Source: Mariniphaga sp963747515 (GTDB taxonomy: Bacteria > Bacteroidota > Bacteroidia > Bacteroidales > Prolixibacteraceae). From it: a DNA stretch of 64,000 nucleotides. Of this stretch, positions 45,964 through 54,687 are shown piece after piece. Where the stretch lies: positions 1 through 64,000 of the forward strand of contig CAVVFN010000009.1 in the NCBI GenBank assembly GCA_963747515.1. The letters are read 5' to 3'. The notes under the pieces are model-generated. The model was not told where the DNA came from. It made no database searches and worked only from the letters and a program-made list of their open reading frames with translations. The position numbers and the translations under genes are program-made. Numbering within the stretch: the first letter of the stretch is position 1; the number at the start of each line of letters is the position of its first letter.

Positions 45964-46510
45964 AAAAGCGGTGGAAGTGCTAAAAAAAGGTGGGGTAATT
46001 TTATATCCTACCGATACCATCTGGGGCATTGGATGTGACGCTACCAATGCAGAGGCTGTGGAACGTATTTTTAAGATAAAAAAACGGGAAGATTCCAAAA
46101 GCATGCTGGTTTTAATGGAAAATCCCGCTTTGCTGGAGCGGTATATCCATGAAGTTCCTGAAATTGCCTGGGAGCTGGTGGAAATCAGCACAACACCATT
46201 GACCGTAATCTATCCCAACGCCAAAAATCTGGCACCCAATCTGCTGGCAGAGGATGGCAGCATCGGTATCCGGTTTACAAAGGAAGAATTCACCAGGCAA
46301 CTTTTACAACGGTTCCGAAGACCAATTGTTTCTACCTCGGCAAATATCAGCGGTGAAAAAGCGCCTGCATTCTTCGGAGAGATTTCCGAAGAAATAATAT
46401 TACAGGCAGATTATGTGGTTGAATACAGGCAGGATGATATCCTTCCTGCCAAATCTTCAGATATTATCAAACTTTGGCCTGGCGGAAGAATTGAAATCAT
46501 CCGCAGGTAA
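45947..46510 (+). CDS. L-threonylcarbamoyladenylate synthase (YrdC/Sua5 family, short form)
   Basis: 187 residues, YrdC-domain only, without the Sua5 C-terminal extension. Motifs are GGVILYPTDTIWGIGCDATN, then KIKKREDSKSMLVLM, GSIGIRF and PIVSTSANISGEKAP. It makes threonylcarbamoyl-AMP for the t6A37 modification of tRNA. It overlaps the glycosyltransferase gene and converges with mscL, with one base between the stop codons. Confidence 0.92.
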   Translation: MQNDLKKAVEVLKKGGVILYPTDTIWGIGCDATNAEAVERIFKIKKREDSKSMLVLMENPALLERYIHEVPEIAWELVEISTTPLTVIYPNAKNLAPNLLAEDGSIGIRFTKEEFTRQLLQRFRRPIVSTSANISGEKAPAFFGEISEEIILQADYVVEYRQDDILPAKSSDIIKLWPGGRIEIIRR

Positions 46511-46511
46511 T

Positions 46512-46943
46512 TCAGCGTTTTAAAAGATCTCTGATTTCGGCAAGCAAAATTTCTTCACGGCTCGGTGCCGGAGGTGCTGAAGGTTTGACCTCTTCCTTTC
46601 TTTTCATGGAATTGTAAGCTTTAATTACCATAAATATGGCAAAGGCTACAATCACAAAATCCAACACGGTATTGATGAAAAATCCATACCTGATGGAAAC
46701 TTCTGCAACAGCAGGAATAATAATCTGTTCTCCGTCGGTTACTGCAAGCTGAGCCTGTTTTAAAATAATGCGCATGTTGCTGAAATCCCTGTTGCCAAGA
46801 AGTAATCCAAGCGGTGGCATCAAAATGTCGTTTACAAACGATGTGATTATTTTTCCAAATGCAGCGCCAATAATAACGGCTACAGCCAAATCGAGTACGT
46901 TGCCTTTGACGGCAAAATTTTTAAATTCCTTTAGCATTCCCAT
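46512..46943 (-). CDS. mscL: Large-conductance mechanosensitive channel
   Basis: 143 residues. MLKEFKNFAVKGNVLDLAVAVIIGAAFGKIITSFVNDILMPPLG is the classical N-terminus and pore helix TM1. TM2 (NTVLDFVIVAFAIFMVIKAYN) and a cytoplasmic helix with SREEILLAEIRDLLKR follow. The periplasmic loop is about 40 residues. It releases solutes on hypo-osmotic shock. Confidence 0.95.
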   Translation of the reverse strand: MGMLKEFKNFAVKGNVLDLAVAVIIGAAFGKIITSFVNDILMPPLGLLLGNRDFSNMRIILKQAQLAVTDGEQIIIPAVAEVSIRYGFFINTVLDFVIVAFAIFMVIKAYNSMKRKEEVKPSAPPAPSREEILLAEIRDLLKR

Positions 46944-47053
46944 AATAAAAAATTTAGTTATAATTTATTCCCTTTCCATTAAAGGCAATAGCGTTTTTGC
47001 CTGTATGGAAAACCAAAGGAAATTTAATCAATTTATTTGTAATTATAATCAGG

Positions 47054-47755
47054 TCAGAGTTTTTTAATTCGTCCCGAACCTGTGATATGGGTATCAAGCT
47101 GTGGGCTTCCTTTATAGGAAATACCTCCTGACCCTGATACACGGGCTTTCAGTGATTTCTGAGCAGTGAGTGTGCAGTTTCCTGAACCGGAAACCTTTAT
47201 GTCGGCATTTGAAGTTTCCAAATCCAGTGCTTTTATTTTGCCCGACCCGGATATTGCACTGGAAAATTCATCGGCACTACCCCCGCCAAGATAAATATTT
47301 CCTGAGCCCGAAACTGTAGCCTTTATACGCTCTGAGTTCAGGTTTCCTACCGAAATATCACCACTTCCGCTTACCGTAAATTCCATAATCCGCGATTTGA
47401 TGTTGCTGCTTTCAATGTTTCCTGAGCCCGATACTGATAAAGCTTCAATATCGGGAACAGTTACATAAATTTCAATTTTTCCGTGATTGAAACTGCGCCA
47501 GAAGGTATTGTTGTTCCTGAACCGGATGATCAGGGTCCGGTCTTTTACTTCTGTAACAAGTTCTTCCAGAGCTGTTTCACTGGCTTCTACTCTTGTGCTT
47601 TGGTTGTTCCCCTGTTCAAGATAAACGGTGCCGGAAATTTTTAAGGAAACAGCTGAGAAGGAAGGTACGTCCCTTACCTGTTCTTCTGCCACTGCCCTAT
47701 TGCAACACAAAATAACAAGGGCAAAAACAGAAAAGAGCAATTGTTTTGTTCTCAT
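47054..47755 (-). CDS. Head GIN (DUF2807) secreted beta-solenoid protein
   Basis: 233 residues with a signal peptide (MRTKQLLFSVFALVILCCNRAVAEE). The head-GIN region opens with VRDVPSFSAVSLKISGTVYLEQGNNQSTRVEA, and eight or so SGSG-containing turns follow (SVSGSGNIESSNI, TVSGSGDISVGNL, ISGSGKIKALDL). This is the regular right-handed beta-solenoid of DUF2807, probably periplasmic or outer-membrane. Function unknown, commonly a stand-alone gene in Bacteroidota. Confidence 0.85.
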   Translation of the reverse strand: MRTKQLLFSVFALVILCCNRAVAEEQVRDVPSFSAVSLKISGTVYLEQGNNQSTRVEASETALEELVTEVKDRTLIIRFRNNNTFWRSFNHGKIEIYVTVPDIEALSVSGSGNIESSNIKSRIMEFTVSGSGDISVGNLNSERIKATVSGSGNIYLGGGSADEFSSAISGSGKIKALDLETSNADIKVSGSGNCTLTAQKSLKARVSGSGGISYKGSPQLDTHITGSGRIKKL

Positions 47756-47906
47756 GGTAATTATAATTTGCTTGTTTTTAAAATGATAAGTTTAAGTAAA
47801 GACGCAAAAAATTACCTGAGGTTTCACTTCAGCAGAAAATTAATTCTCTTTTTTGAAGAATGTTTAAAAATTTGATGTTCAAAGCAGCATGTACTTTTAA
47901 AAGATT

Positions 47907-48434
47907 TCAATCCAGCAGGCCCTCAGGAAGCTTTAGCCTGATAATTTTATCTTCGTCATTCAAATCCAGCAGCAGTTCCTCATTGAAAGGTACAAGTATT
48001 TCCCCGCTTCCTGAACCGATGGTAAACACCACATTTCCCGAGTAGTTGTCAACTGCTGTAATTATTCCTATCTCCCGGGCGTATTCATTCTGCAGATGGT
48101 AACCCAGTAACTGTGAAGTTGAATTTTCACCTTCCTCTTCAATAATTTCATCATGAAAAAGGTAAACCGAGTTGCCCGCCAGCCTACGGGCCTGGGTTTC
48201 ACTGCCGATGGAATCGAACTGTACAAGAACGGTTTTGTCAGATTTAAACCGAAGGCCTTCTGCAGCAACAAAAAAAGGAACCAGAAGTCCGTCAACTTCC
48301 AGGAAGAAGCGATTTGCGTCAGCCACCGATGCTTCAAACTCCGGTTCGAATTCAAGCACCAGCTCTCCCTGAACGCCATGCGTTTTCCGTATAAAGCCAA
48401 TTTTTTGGCAATCAGATTTTGGTATTGTTTCCAT
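47907..48434 (-). CDS. rimM: Ribosome maturation factor RimM
   Basis: 175 residues with the RimM N-domain (IGFIRKTHGVQGELVLEFE) and the PRC-barrel-like C-domain (LLGYHLQNEYAREIGIITAVDNYSGNVVFTI ... ILVPFNEELLLDLN). It assists 30S maturation and binds S19. It lies directly downstream of rpsP, the conserved rpsP-rimM order, separated by a terminator-like hairpin. An exact -7 box (TATCTTTG, minus strand, 48441-48448) lies six bases from its ATG, so it may also have its own promoter. Confidence 0.93.
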   Translation of the reverse strand: METIPKSDCQKIGFIRKTHGVQGELVLEFEPEFEASVADANRFFLEVDGLLVPFFVAAEGLRFKSDKTVLVQFDSIGSETQARRLAGNSVYLFHDEIIEEEGENSTSQLLGYHLQNEYAREIGIITAVDNYSGNVVFTIGSGSGEILVPFNEELLLDLNDEDKIIRLKLPEGLLD

Positions 48435-48475
48435 TTATTGCAAAGATAGGTAAAACACAGTCAGGTGGTTAAAAA

Positions 48476-48506
48476 AAAACCATTCTGCACGATGCGGAAT
48501 GGTTTT
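48476..48506 (-). terminator. Hairpin between rpsP and rimM
   Basis: A 13-bp stem (AAAACCATTCTGC and GCGGAATGGTTTT, one wobble) with an ACGAT loop, followed on the minus strand by eight T residues. It is a full intrinsic terminator for rpsP, so rimM is probably expressed by readthrough or from its own promoter. Confidence 0.75.
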
Positions 48507-48528
48507 ATTTTCGGTTGAAATTGTTCTT

Positions 48529-49395
48529 TTAAGATTCGGCGCCCTTATCCTTTGGTGCTTCTTCACTTTCATCCTTTTTTTCTTCAGCGGCAGGAGCTTC
48601 AGCAGCTTCCTCTGCAGCCGGAGCTTCAGGTGCTGTTTCTTCAGCACCTTTTTCGTCTGCGTGAGCTTCAGGTTCTGCCTTTTCAGGAGCAGATGCTTCA
48701 TCCTTTTTCTCTTCGGCCTGGGCTTCAGTTACCGTTTCTTCAGCAACTTTTTCATCTGCCGGAGATTCAGTTTCTGCCTTTTCAGGGGCAGATGCTTCAG
48801 TGGTTTTCTCTTCAGCCTGAGCTTCAGTTACTGTTTCTTCAGCAACTTTTTCGTCTGCCGGAGCTTCAGATTCTGCCTCTTCAGGGGCTGCTACTCCTGC
48901 TTCTTTTGCTTTTGCCGCTTTAGCTTCAGCAGCAAGTTCGGCATTACGGGCTGCAATGGCAGCCTCTTTTGCTTCCCTCAGTTTAGCTTCTGCTGCCAGC
49001 TGTTTTTTGACTGCTTCACTTTCCTTGCCTTCAAGCTGTTCTTTCTTAGCCTGAATTTGCGCATCTTTTTCTGTCAGCCATTTTTCCAGCTTTTTTTCAG
49101 CATCCTCTTCGCTGAAAGCTCCTTTTTTAACTCCACCCATGAGGTGTTTTTTGTAGAGCACACCTTTGTAAGACAAAATGTTCTTAACGGTGTCGGTAGG
49201 TTGGGCGCCTTTTACAAGCCAGTCGTAAGCCTTGTCGAAATCGAGATCTATTGTAGCAGGATTAGAGTTTGGATTGTATGAACCAATCCGTTCAATGTAC
49301 CTGCCATCTCGTGGCGCCCTGCTATCTGCTACCACAATGTGGTAGTAAGCATAACGTTTGCGGCCGTGCCGCGCTAATCTCATTTTTACTGGCAT
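48529..49395 (-). CDS. rpsP: 30S ribosomal protein S16 with long acidic repeat tail
   Basis: 288 residues. The S16 core is residues 1-85: MPVKMRLARHGRKRYAYYHIVVADSRAPRDGRYIERIGSYNP style sequence through KNILSYKGVLYKKHL. Typical S16 has 80-90 residues, and Bacteroidota forms reach about 180. Here a coiled-coil-like stretch (about 100-165) and then a Glu/Ala-rich tail (about 170-288) follow. The tail is built from a 33-residue unit, at least two full copies and partial flanks, encoded by a 99-bp DNA repeat. The strong promoter box at 49429-49436 lies upstream. Confidence 0.93.
   Translation of the reverse strand: MPVKMRLARHGRKRYAYYHIVVADSRAPRDGRYIERIGSYNPNSNPATIDLDFDKAYDWLVKGAQPTDTVKNILSYKGVLYKKHLMGGVKKGAFSEEDAEKKLEKWLTEKDAQIQAKKEQLEGKESEAVKKQLAAEAKLREAKEAAIAARNAELAAEAKAAKAKEAGVAAPEEAESEAPADEKVAEETVTEAQAEEKTTEASAPEKAETESPADEKVAEETVTEAQAEEKKDEASAPEKAEPEAHADEKGAEETAPEAPAAEEAAEAPAAEEKKDESEEAPKDKGAES
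48677..48874 (-). repeat. 99-bp tandem repeat within rpsP
   Basis: Two full units (48677-48775 and 48776-48874) in phase with the codons, with partial units on both sides. Each encodes 33 residues including APEKAE, ADEKVAEETVTEAQAEEK. Confidence 0.75.
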
Positions 49396-49428
49396 AATGC
49401 TATAATTACTTTTTTAAAAATGTGGCCG

Positions 49429-49436
49429 CAAAGATA
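49429..49436 (-). promoter_or_regulatory. -7 promoter box of rpsP
   Basis: The minus strand reads TATCTTTG, an exact match to TAnnTTTG, 33 bp upstream of the rpsP start. Confidence 0.55.
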
Positions 49437-49783
49437 ATATAAAATTCTGTTTAAGAAATTGATTGCTGTTTTTTTCACCTGAGGGAATCCTGCTTTTTTA
49501 ACCCGGCTTTCTTTGTTCAGCCTGTTTGCCGGTGTTTCCTTTTTTTGAGTTGCCGCTATTGCTGTATTTTACAGATTTTCTTACCAATCCTGCCTGCTGC
49601 AGTATTTTTTGAATGTTATCTCCCGCTTACCAACATCTTATTAATTTCAGAACAAATTCTCATTAATTCCTACTGGAAGAATTATGACTAATTCTTTTTT
49701 GCAGATACGATTTTTTTCTATAGTTGGAATTACTCCCTACAGTTGCTTTTATAAATTATGTTTTTTATTTTTAACAGGTTAAT

Positions 49784-50124
49784 TTGGCAAAAAAACAAGA
49801 TAAAATAGAACCGGAAGAAAAGGAAGATATTGCCAGCTTAAATAAAATTATTGGTAAATGGGAACTGGTTGCTTTTTACAGCCCGATTGGCGGAAGATTG
49901 GATTCAGTGCAACAGGAAATTTACAGAATGGAAAATATACGAAAGAAAATGAAAGAATACTTTATGATTATTCGGTCAATGAAATTATAAGGTGTGGTTT
50001 TAGAATAACGAGCTCTGCAATAAAAATATTTGGGAAAAATTTGGATGGGAATAACTGGGAAAATGAATATAAGTATTGGTTTACAAATGATACATTGGGA
50101 TGGGGGATGGGAATACTACGATGA
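49784..50124 (+). pseudogene. Broken lipocalin-like protein gene
   Basis: The first frame (TTG 49784) reads LNKIIGKWELVAFYSPIGGRLDSVQQEIY, a lipocalin-like opening. It then runs out of frame and ends at 49990. The other frame, open to 50124, continues in sense with LYDYSVNEI, NGNNWENEYKYWF-type blocks and TLGWGMGIL, which would complete a small beta-barrel. At least one frameshift near 49925-49950 separates the parts. I infer a decayed gene. The 388 bp before it (49396-49783) hold no other gene. Confidence 0.55.
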
Positions 50125-50242
50125 ATACCTCATAAAAATGGAATAAAACCAAATAGATACTTATCGTCATTTTTGTACAGTTGCAGAAGGGAAATCGCAT
50201 ATAGTATTTTGGACCTTTTTTAGTAATAAAATAAAAACCGGA

Positions 50243-52444
50243 ATGAAAACCAATTATTTTTTTCTGTCTCTTTTACTGACCCTATTAATTATAAGCTGTG
50301 AAAGCCGGAAAGAGGATGTATTTGAAAACTATGCCTGGATAAATGAGATGAGTAACGAACATCCGAGGTTGTTTATAAACCGTGAATCATTGGAGAAAGT
50401 GAAAGAACGGGCCCTGAAGGAAGAGAAAGACCGGTTTGAGGAAATGAAAAACAGGGTAGACAAACTGATAGGGCAGGAAATTATTTTTAAAGATTCGCTG
50501 ATACAGGATGGCACGAATAATGGCGATCACAATTATGGAACTTATGCTGCAGAAGCTGCATTTGTATACCTGGTTACCGAAGATGAAAAATATCTGGACC
50601 TGACAAAAAACATCCTGAAAGAACTGACTGAATACTATCAGTTCAGAAATGAACGTAATCTGAACATCAACTGGTATGCCTTTTCCAGGATCAATGCATT
50701 GGCTGCTTATGACTGGATATACAATGATTTGACAGAAAAGGAAAGAACCATATACGGGAAAAAGCTATTTGAGGCCATCAGCTTTATGGCGGTTGACAGG
50801 AGGCCGGGGATGTTCAGAAGAAATAACGGGGGGATCATAACCGGTTTTTATGGTCCTCCTTCCTTACCCTGGTACACAGGAATTGTTTTTCATCGGGAGG
50901 GTTTTAATGACAGTCTGGCAAGAGCAATGCTCATAAAAGGATACGACGATTATAACGAACTGCTGGAATACAGAAGCAATGCCGCCGGTGACGATGGGGG
51001 TTCTGCTTCATCGGTACTGGGATATTGCATGGGGGCTTATCCCTGGGCGGAATTTAATTTCTTCCACACTTTTAAATCGGCTACCGGACATGATGTTTCA
51101 CAATTTTGGCCGTATGTGCCGAAATTTATCAATTATGTCTTCTGGAACTGGCTGCCGGGAGGAAGAGAATTTGGTTATGGTGATGCACGGCATACCGACA
51201 ACGAAATTGACCTTCGGTTGATGCATCTGCATATTGCACAGATGACTCATTTCTATGGCAATTCCCAACCCGATTTAATAGCCCTCGGAAAATGGATGCA
51301 GACAAAACTTGAAAAGGAGCGAAGAAGCAGCTTTCCCTTTACACGGTTTTTACTGGACTCGCATGAGGAAATACATGCTGCTGGTCCTTCCGACGATTTG
51401 CCGACCGCAAGGCATTTTACCAACATGGGCCAGATTTTTTTACGCTCGGGATCGGGACCGGATGATACGTATGCACTATTTTCCTCAGGAGGAATCCTTT
51501 CCCAGCACCGGCATTTCGACAACAACAATTTTGTTATTTATAAAAAGGGATACGTCACCCTCGATTCCGGAACCCGTCCGCAACCGGGACAGCATCTGTC
51601 GCATTATTACTGCCGGACTGTTGCACATAACTGCATCACCATTAAAATGCCGGGCGAAGTGTTGCCCGATTATTGGGGAACCCCGGCACTCAGTGAAGAA
51701 GAATTACCTGTACCCAACGACGGCGGTCAGAATCATCAAATGGGATCGGAAGTAATTGCTTTTGATGAAAATGAATACTACTCCTATATTGCCAGCGATG
51801 CCACAAATGCGTACAATAAAGATAAAACAAATCTGGTGCTGCGTCAGTTTGTGTTTCTTCCGCCCGATCATTTTGTCGTATTCGATCGTGTTAACTCAAT
51901 GCAACCCGATTATGAAAAACGTTGGCTGCTTCATGCCGCTGCTGAACCTCAGGTGGATAAAAATGAGTTTTTTACGGAACATATGGATGGGCGGATGTTT
52001 TGCAGAACCTTATTCCCCGAAAAGATTGAAATAAAAAAAGTAGGCGGGCCCGGAAAACAATTCTGGTCGGATGGCAGAAACTGGTCACTGGAGGTGGTAT
52101 CGCCTGATGACTGGAACTACAGAAATTCACGATGGCTGGATGATGAACATGATTTGTTTGGACAGTGGCGGATTGAAGTCATTCCTGAAGAAGTAAAAAA
52201 CGACCATATATTCCTTCATTTGATGCAGACAGGTGATGCCAGTCTGGAATCAATGACAGATTCTGAACCGGTAAAAGCGGATGGTATGGCAGGAGTCCGT
52301 TTTGCTTATGGTGGAAAAGAATACGAGGTAATGTTTGCCACCAGAAATGAAGCCGGAGGCAAAATTTCCATTTCGCAGGGAGGGCAGAAAATACTGGATG
52401 AAGAATTCAGCAAGGAAGTGAAGTCGCAGGAAGGGTTGTATTGA
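50243..52444 (+). CDS. Heparinase II/III-like lipoprotein (polysaccharide lyase candidate)
   Basis: 733 residues. The lipoprotein signal has lipobox IISC (Cys19). An alpha/alpha-toroid N-domain (HPRLFINRESLEKVKERALKEEKDRFEEM ... NINWYAFSRINALAAYDWIYNDL) is followed by the heparinase II/III C-domain with GILSQHRHFDNNNFVIYKKGYVTLDSGTR and YYCRTVAHNCITIKMPGE. The His and Tyr residues there match the family's catalytic region. It would cleave uronic-acid polysaccharides such as alginate or glycosaminoglycans by beta-elimination. No SusCD pair or sulfatase is adjacent. Confidence 0.85.
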   Translation: MKTNYFFLSLLLTLLIISCESRKEDVFENYAWINEMSNEHPRLFINRESLEKVKERALKEEKDRFEEMKNRVDKLIGQEIIFKDSLIQDGTNNGDHNYGTYAAEAAFVYLVTEDEKYLDLTKNILKELTEYYQFRNERNLNINWYAFSRINALAAYDWIYNDLTEKERTIYGKKLFEAISFMAVDRRPGMFRRNNGGIITGFYGPPSLPWYTGIVFHREGFNDSLARAMLIKGYDDYNELLEYRSNAAGDDGGSASSVLGYCMGAYPWAEFNFFHTFKSATGHDVSQFWPYVPKFINYVFWNWLPGGREFGYGDARHTDNEIDLRLMHLHIAQMTHFYGNSQPDLIALGKWMQTKLEKERRSSFPFTRFLLDSHEEIHAAGPSDDLPTARHFTNMGQIFLRSGSGPDDTYALFSSGGILSQHRHFDNNNFVIYKKGYVTLDSGTRPQPGQHLSHYYCRTVAHNCITIKMPGEVLPDYWGTPALSEEELPVPNDGGQNHQMGSEVIAFDENEYYSYIASDATNAYNKDKTNLVLRQFVFLPPDHFVVFDRVNSMQPDYEKRWLLHAAAEPQVDKNEFFTEHMDGRMFCRTLFPEKIEIKKVGGPGKQFWSDGRNWSLEVVSPDDWNYRNSRWLDDEHDLFGQWRIEVIPEEVKNDHIFLHLMQTGDASLESMTDSEPVKADGMAGVRFAYGGKEYEVMFATRNEAGGKISISQGGQKILDEEFSKEVKSQEGLY

Positions 52445-52701
52445 GCAGATTGCAGTAAATGACTAATTTTACAATCTACCCTACCCCGGAAGCAATAAGA
52501 TTCAACTTATGGTGACAGCCACAGGTTGTAAACAAGATGAAATAAAAAGAGCAGTTCATAATTTTTTGTTTCTGACCTCCGTCAGTTTCGAAATACAAAC
52601 TGTTGCAATGGATTTTTGCCGGCAATAGTTAACTTGGTAGTGCCAGGAGCATATATGCCGGAGGTCAACATTAAGAATCATTAGTGTCCGGTAAAAGAAT
52701 G

Positions 52702-52756
52702 TTAATCATCCGCCCGGTACTTTTTCAATCCACCCGGAATGTCTGCTTTTGAGTAA
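52702..52756 (+). repeat. Direct repeat copy 1 (IS-associated?)
   Basis: Matches 53182-53234 in the same orientation; a 21-bp block is identical (52734-52754 and 53212-53232) and the rest is diverged, including a two-base gap. Confidence 0.6.
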
Positions 52757-52861
52757 CTACATAAAAAAGTCAGACCTGGGTAAAAATACAAATTTTAAAA
52801 AATGCCCGACAAAGTTATACCCGATCTGCTGTACCGGCAGAAAACCCGATAACCAAAATTT

Positions 52862-53035
52862 TACGAAACAGTTATCACCCCTAAAAATATAGTACTTAGG
52901 GGTCCATCAGGAAAAACAGGAAACCTCGCAGGAAATACCTGGAGAGGCATCAGTTATTTACGGACAAGGCCGGCGCGTTACAAGGATGCCGATACCATAT
53001 TTTTCCCATTACCAGAAAATTTTAAAGTGAATTGA
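52862..53035 (+). pseudogene. DUF6266 N-terminal relic
   Basis: Open codons ending TGA 53033-53035 read LRGPSGKTGNLAGNTWRG followed by ISYLRTRPARYKDADT. That is the DUF6266 N-terminal pattern (GxSGKxGxVVGxxWKGIxYLRxRP). It stops after about 45 residues and lacks a start, so it is a fragment. Confidence 0.6.
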
Positions 53036-53064
53036 ATATAAATTTTTATTACCAAAGTAAGTTC

Positions 53065-53142
53065 AAAGCTAGTATAAAGCTAGTATAAAGCTAGTATAAA
53101 GATAATCGTATACTAGCTTTATACTAACTTATTACTAGCTTT
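53065..53142. repeat. 11-bp iteron hairpin, 3 + 3 units
   Basis: Three perfect tandem copies of AAAGCTAGTAT (53065-53097), a 12-nt loop (53098-53109), then three inverted units: ATACTAGCTTT (53110), ATACTAACTTA (53121) and TTACTAGCTTT (53132). The arms can pair over 33 bp with three mismatches. Confidence 0.85.
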
Positions 53143-53181
53143 ATATATTGATTTTACTAGAATTAGTAGGATAAAAAATAG

Positions 53182-53453
53182 TATTCATCCGGCGGTACTT
53201 TTCGATACCATCCGGAATGTCTGCTTTTGAGTTAATGCTTGCCAATCTTTTAATAACCTTGGTGAAAGGCCGGGTAAAACGCAATTGGGCTTTTTTCAAT
53301 CCAGTTTCAATAATGGGGCAACAGTTGATGAACTACATCAATAGATATGGCTTCTTAGAGGACCCGGAAGGCAGTTGGAGGAAAATTATAAAAGAAAATA
53401 AATTGAACTATCAAAATCCGCTATTTCCGGAAATAGAGGGGGCTTACTTTTGA
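53182..53453 (+). mobile_element. IS4-like transposase C-terminal fragment and repeat copy 2
   Basis: An open frame (ATG 53217 or earlier, about 78 codons) reads LVKGRVKRNWAFFNPVSIM then QLMNYINRYGFLEDPEGSW. This resembles the C-terminal end of IS4-type Bacteroidota transposases (KRxWAFFNLVSI...LMxYIxLxxFLExPEKAW). No catalytic DDE region is present. The second copy of the direct repeat overlaps its 5' edge. It is a dead IS remnant; the family assignment is from memory of the motif only. Confidence 0.5.
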
Positions 53454-53578
53454 ACATGAAAAACACAATTACTGATTAACTGCATGTTAAAAATAAAGTA
53501 TTATAAATATTCCGGTTTACCTGACAACAATGATTAAGAACATACAGATCTATATCATTGCCTTACCTTCTCTCTTCT

Positions 53579-53848
53579 TTAAAACAGGAATCCTACCTGC
53601 AGGAACAACAGAATCGAAAAAATGGTAAGCAAGGCTACGAAAACTTTAAAAAAATCATTTTTCATATTTTTTGACAGGAAGATCACAAAAGGAACCAGGA
53701 TACCAAAAAACAGGGCGTCTTTAATACCATCGGTAGGGAGTTCCAGGGTTCGGGTCTCTATCCATTCGAAAATAATGGGAAGGATAAAGGCAATCAGGAT
53801 CGAAAAGATGATGAGTTCAATCCAGTACACTAAATTTTTTGCATTCAT
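53579..53848 (-). CDS. Small hydrophobic protein with three TM segments
   Basis: 89 residues, not recognised. Three hydrophobic segments (about 9-27, 44-59 and 67-87) separated by a short charged EWIETRTLELPTDGIKD loop and a KNMKNDF turn. It lies 67 bp beyond ruvC's stop codon on the same strand, possibly as the last gene of its transcript. Confidence 0.6.
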   Translation of the reverse strand: MNAKNLVYWIELIIFSILIAFILPIIFEWIETRTLELPTDGIKDALFFGILVPFVIFLSKNMKNDFFKVFVALLTIFSILLFLQVGFLF

Positions 53849-53915
53849 ATTATTTAAGTTAAAGCACGGTTAATAAAAACAATTTAATTCAAACTTTTCC
53901 TAAAAGATAAAGTCA

Positions 53916-54470
53916 TTAAACCACCCGGCCAGGGTTTTTCTTAACAAAATCACCCCAGTTTTTAAATTCCTTGTTTTTTAAAGGTCGTCCCTGTTGAATA
54001 AAATGACAGATAGCAACGGCTACGGCATCGGTGGCATCCAGCCCCTGTTCAAGGTCGGTCAGGTTATATACCTTTTGAAGGAAATACGCTACCTGTTCTT
54101 TTGAAGCACGCCCCATTCCGGTAATCGACTGTTTGACCAGCAGCGGAGCATATTCGCAGATAGGTACTGAATGAAAAAGGGCGGCTGCCATAATTACGCC
54201 CTGTCCGCGGCCAAGCTTCAGCATCGACTGTACGTTCTTTCCATAAAAAGGTGCTTCAATAGCCATTATGTCAGGACGGTACTCTTCAATAAGGTGCAGC
54301 GCCCGCTCGTGCAGGTGCTTCAGCCGCTGATAGTGGTCCGAAAATTTTGCCGGCACCAGGGTACCCATATTCAGGATGACCGGCTGTTTGTTGCGAATTT
54401 CAATCAGCCCGTAACCTGTAACCGTTGTTCCGGGGTCGATGCCCAATATTTTCAGCGGTTTTTGGTCCAT
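53916..54470 (-). CDS. ruvC: Crossover junction endodeoxyribonuclease RuvC
   Basis: 184 residues. Catalytic acidic residues are in ILGIDPGTTVTGYG (D), AIEAPFYGKNVQSMLKLGRGQGV (E) and the C-terminal DATDAVAVAICH (two D). It resolves Holliday junctions with RuvAB. Length is normal. RuvA and RuvB are not in the window. Confidence 0.95.
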   Translation of the reverse strand: MDQKPLKILGIDPGTTVTGYGLIEIRNKQPVILNMGTLVPAKFSDHYQRLKHLHERALHLIEEYRPDIMAIEAPFYGKNVQSMLKLGRGQGVIMAAALFHSVPICEYAPLLVKQSITGMGRASKEQVAYFLQKVYNLTDLEQGLDATDAVAVAICHFIQQGRPLKNKEFKNWGDFVKKNPGRVV

Positions 54471-54687
54471 CCGATCGGGTTTATCTTCAATTTAATAAAT
54501 TATGATGTTATTCTACAGCCACCTTTAAGTTTGATGTACTTCGTATAATCAAAAAGGGCGATTTGCAAAAGTAATCAGGAACTGGCTTCTTTCAAAAAAA
54601 AGACATCAAAAATGAGCTGCTAAAGAAAGTTGCCGGGTAAACGTCAGTTAAAAACGGATTAAAATTTCCTGGATTCCTGCCTGTCTT

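Larger units (their letters stand above)
52445..53216. other. Accessory graveyard between heparinase gene and IS fragment
   Basis: About 770 bp without an intact gene. It contains a TTAGTGTCCGGT motif at 52681 resembling an IS end, two diverged copies of a 53-bp direct repeat, a DUF6266 relic (52862-53035) and an 11-bp-unit hairpin (53065-53142); the main parts are listed separately. Confidence 0.5.

Noticed and set aside
48499..49281. 260-codon plus-strand Phe/Cys-rich frame
   Set aside because: It is the antisense of the rpsP repeat tail; its Phe/Cys-rich repetitive composition is explained by the Glu/Ala codons on the other strand.
53065..53142. Possible CRISPR-like array
   Set aside because: Unit is 11 bp with no spacers and the second half is inverted; this is an iteron hairpin, not a CRISPR.
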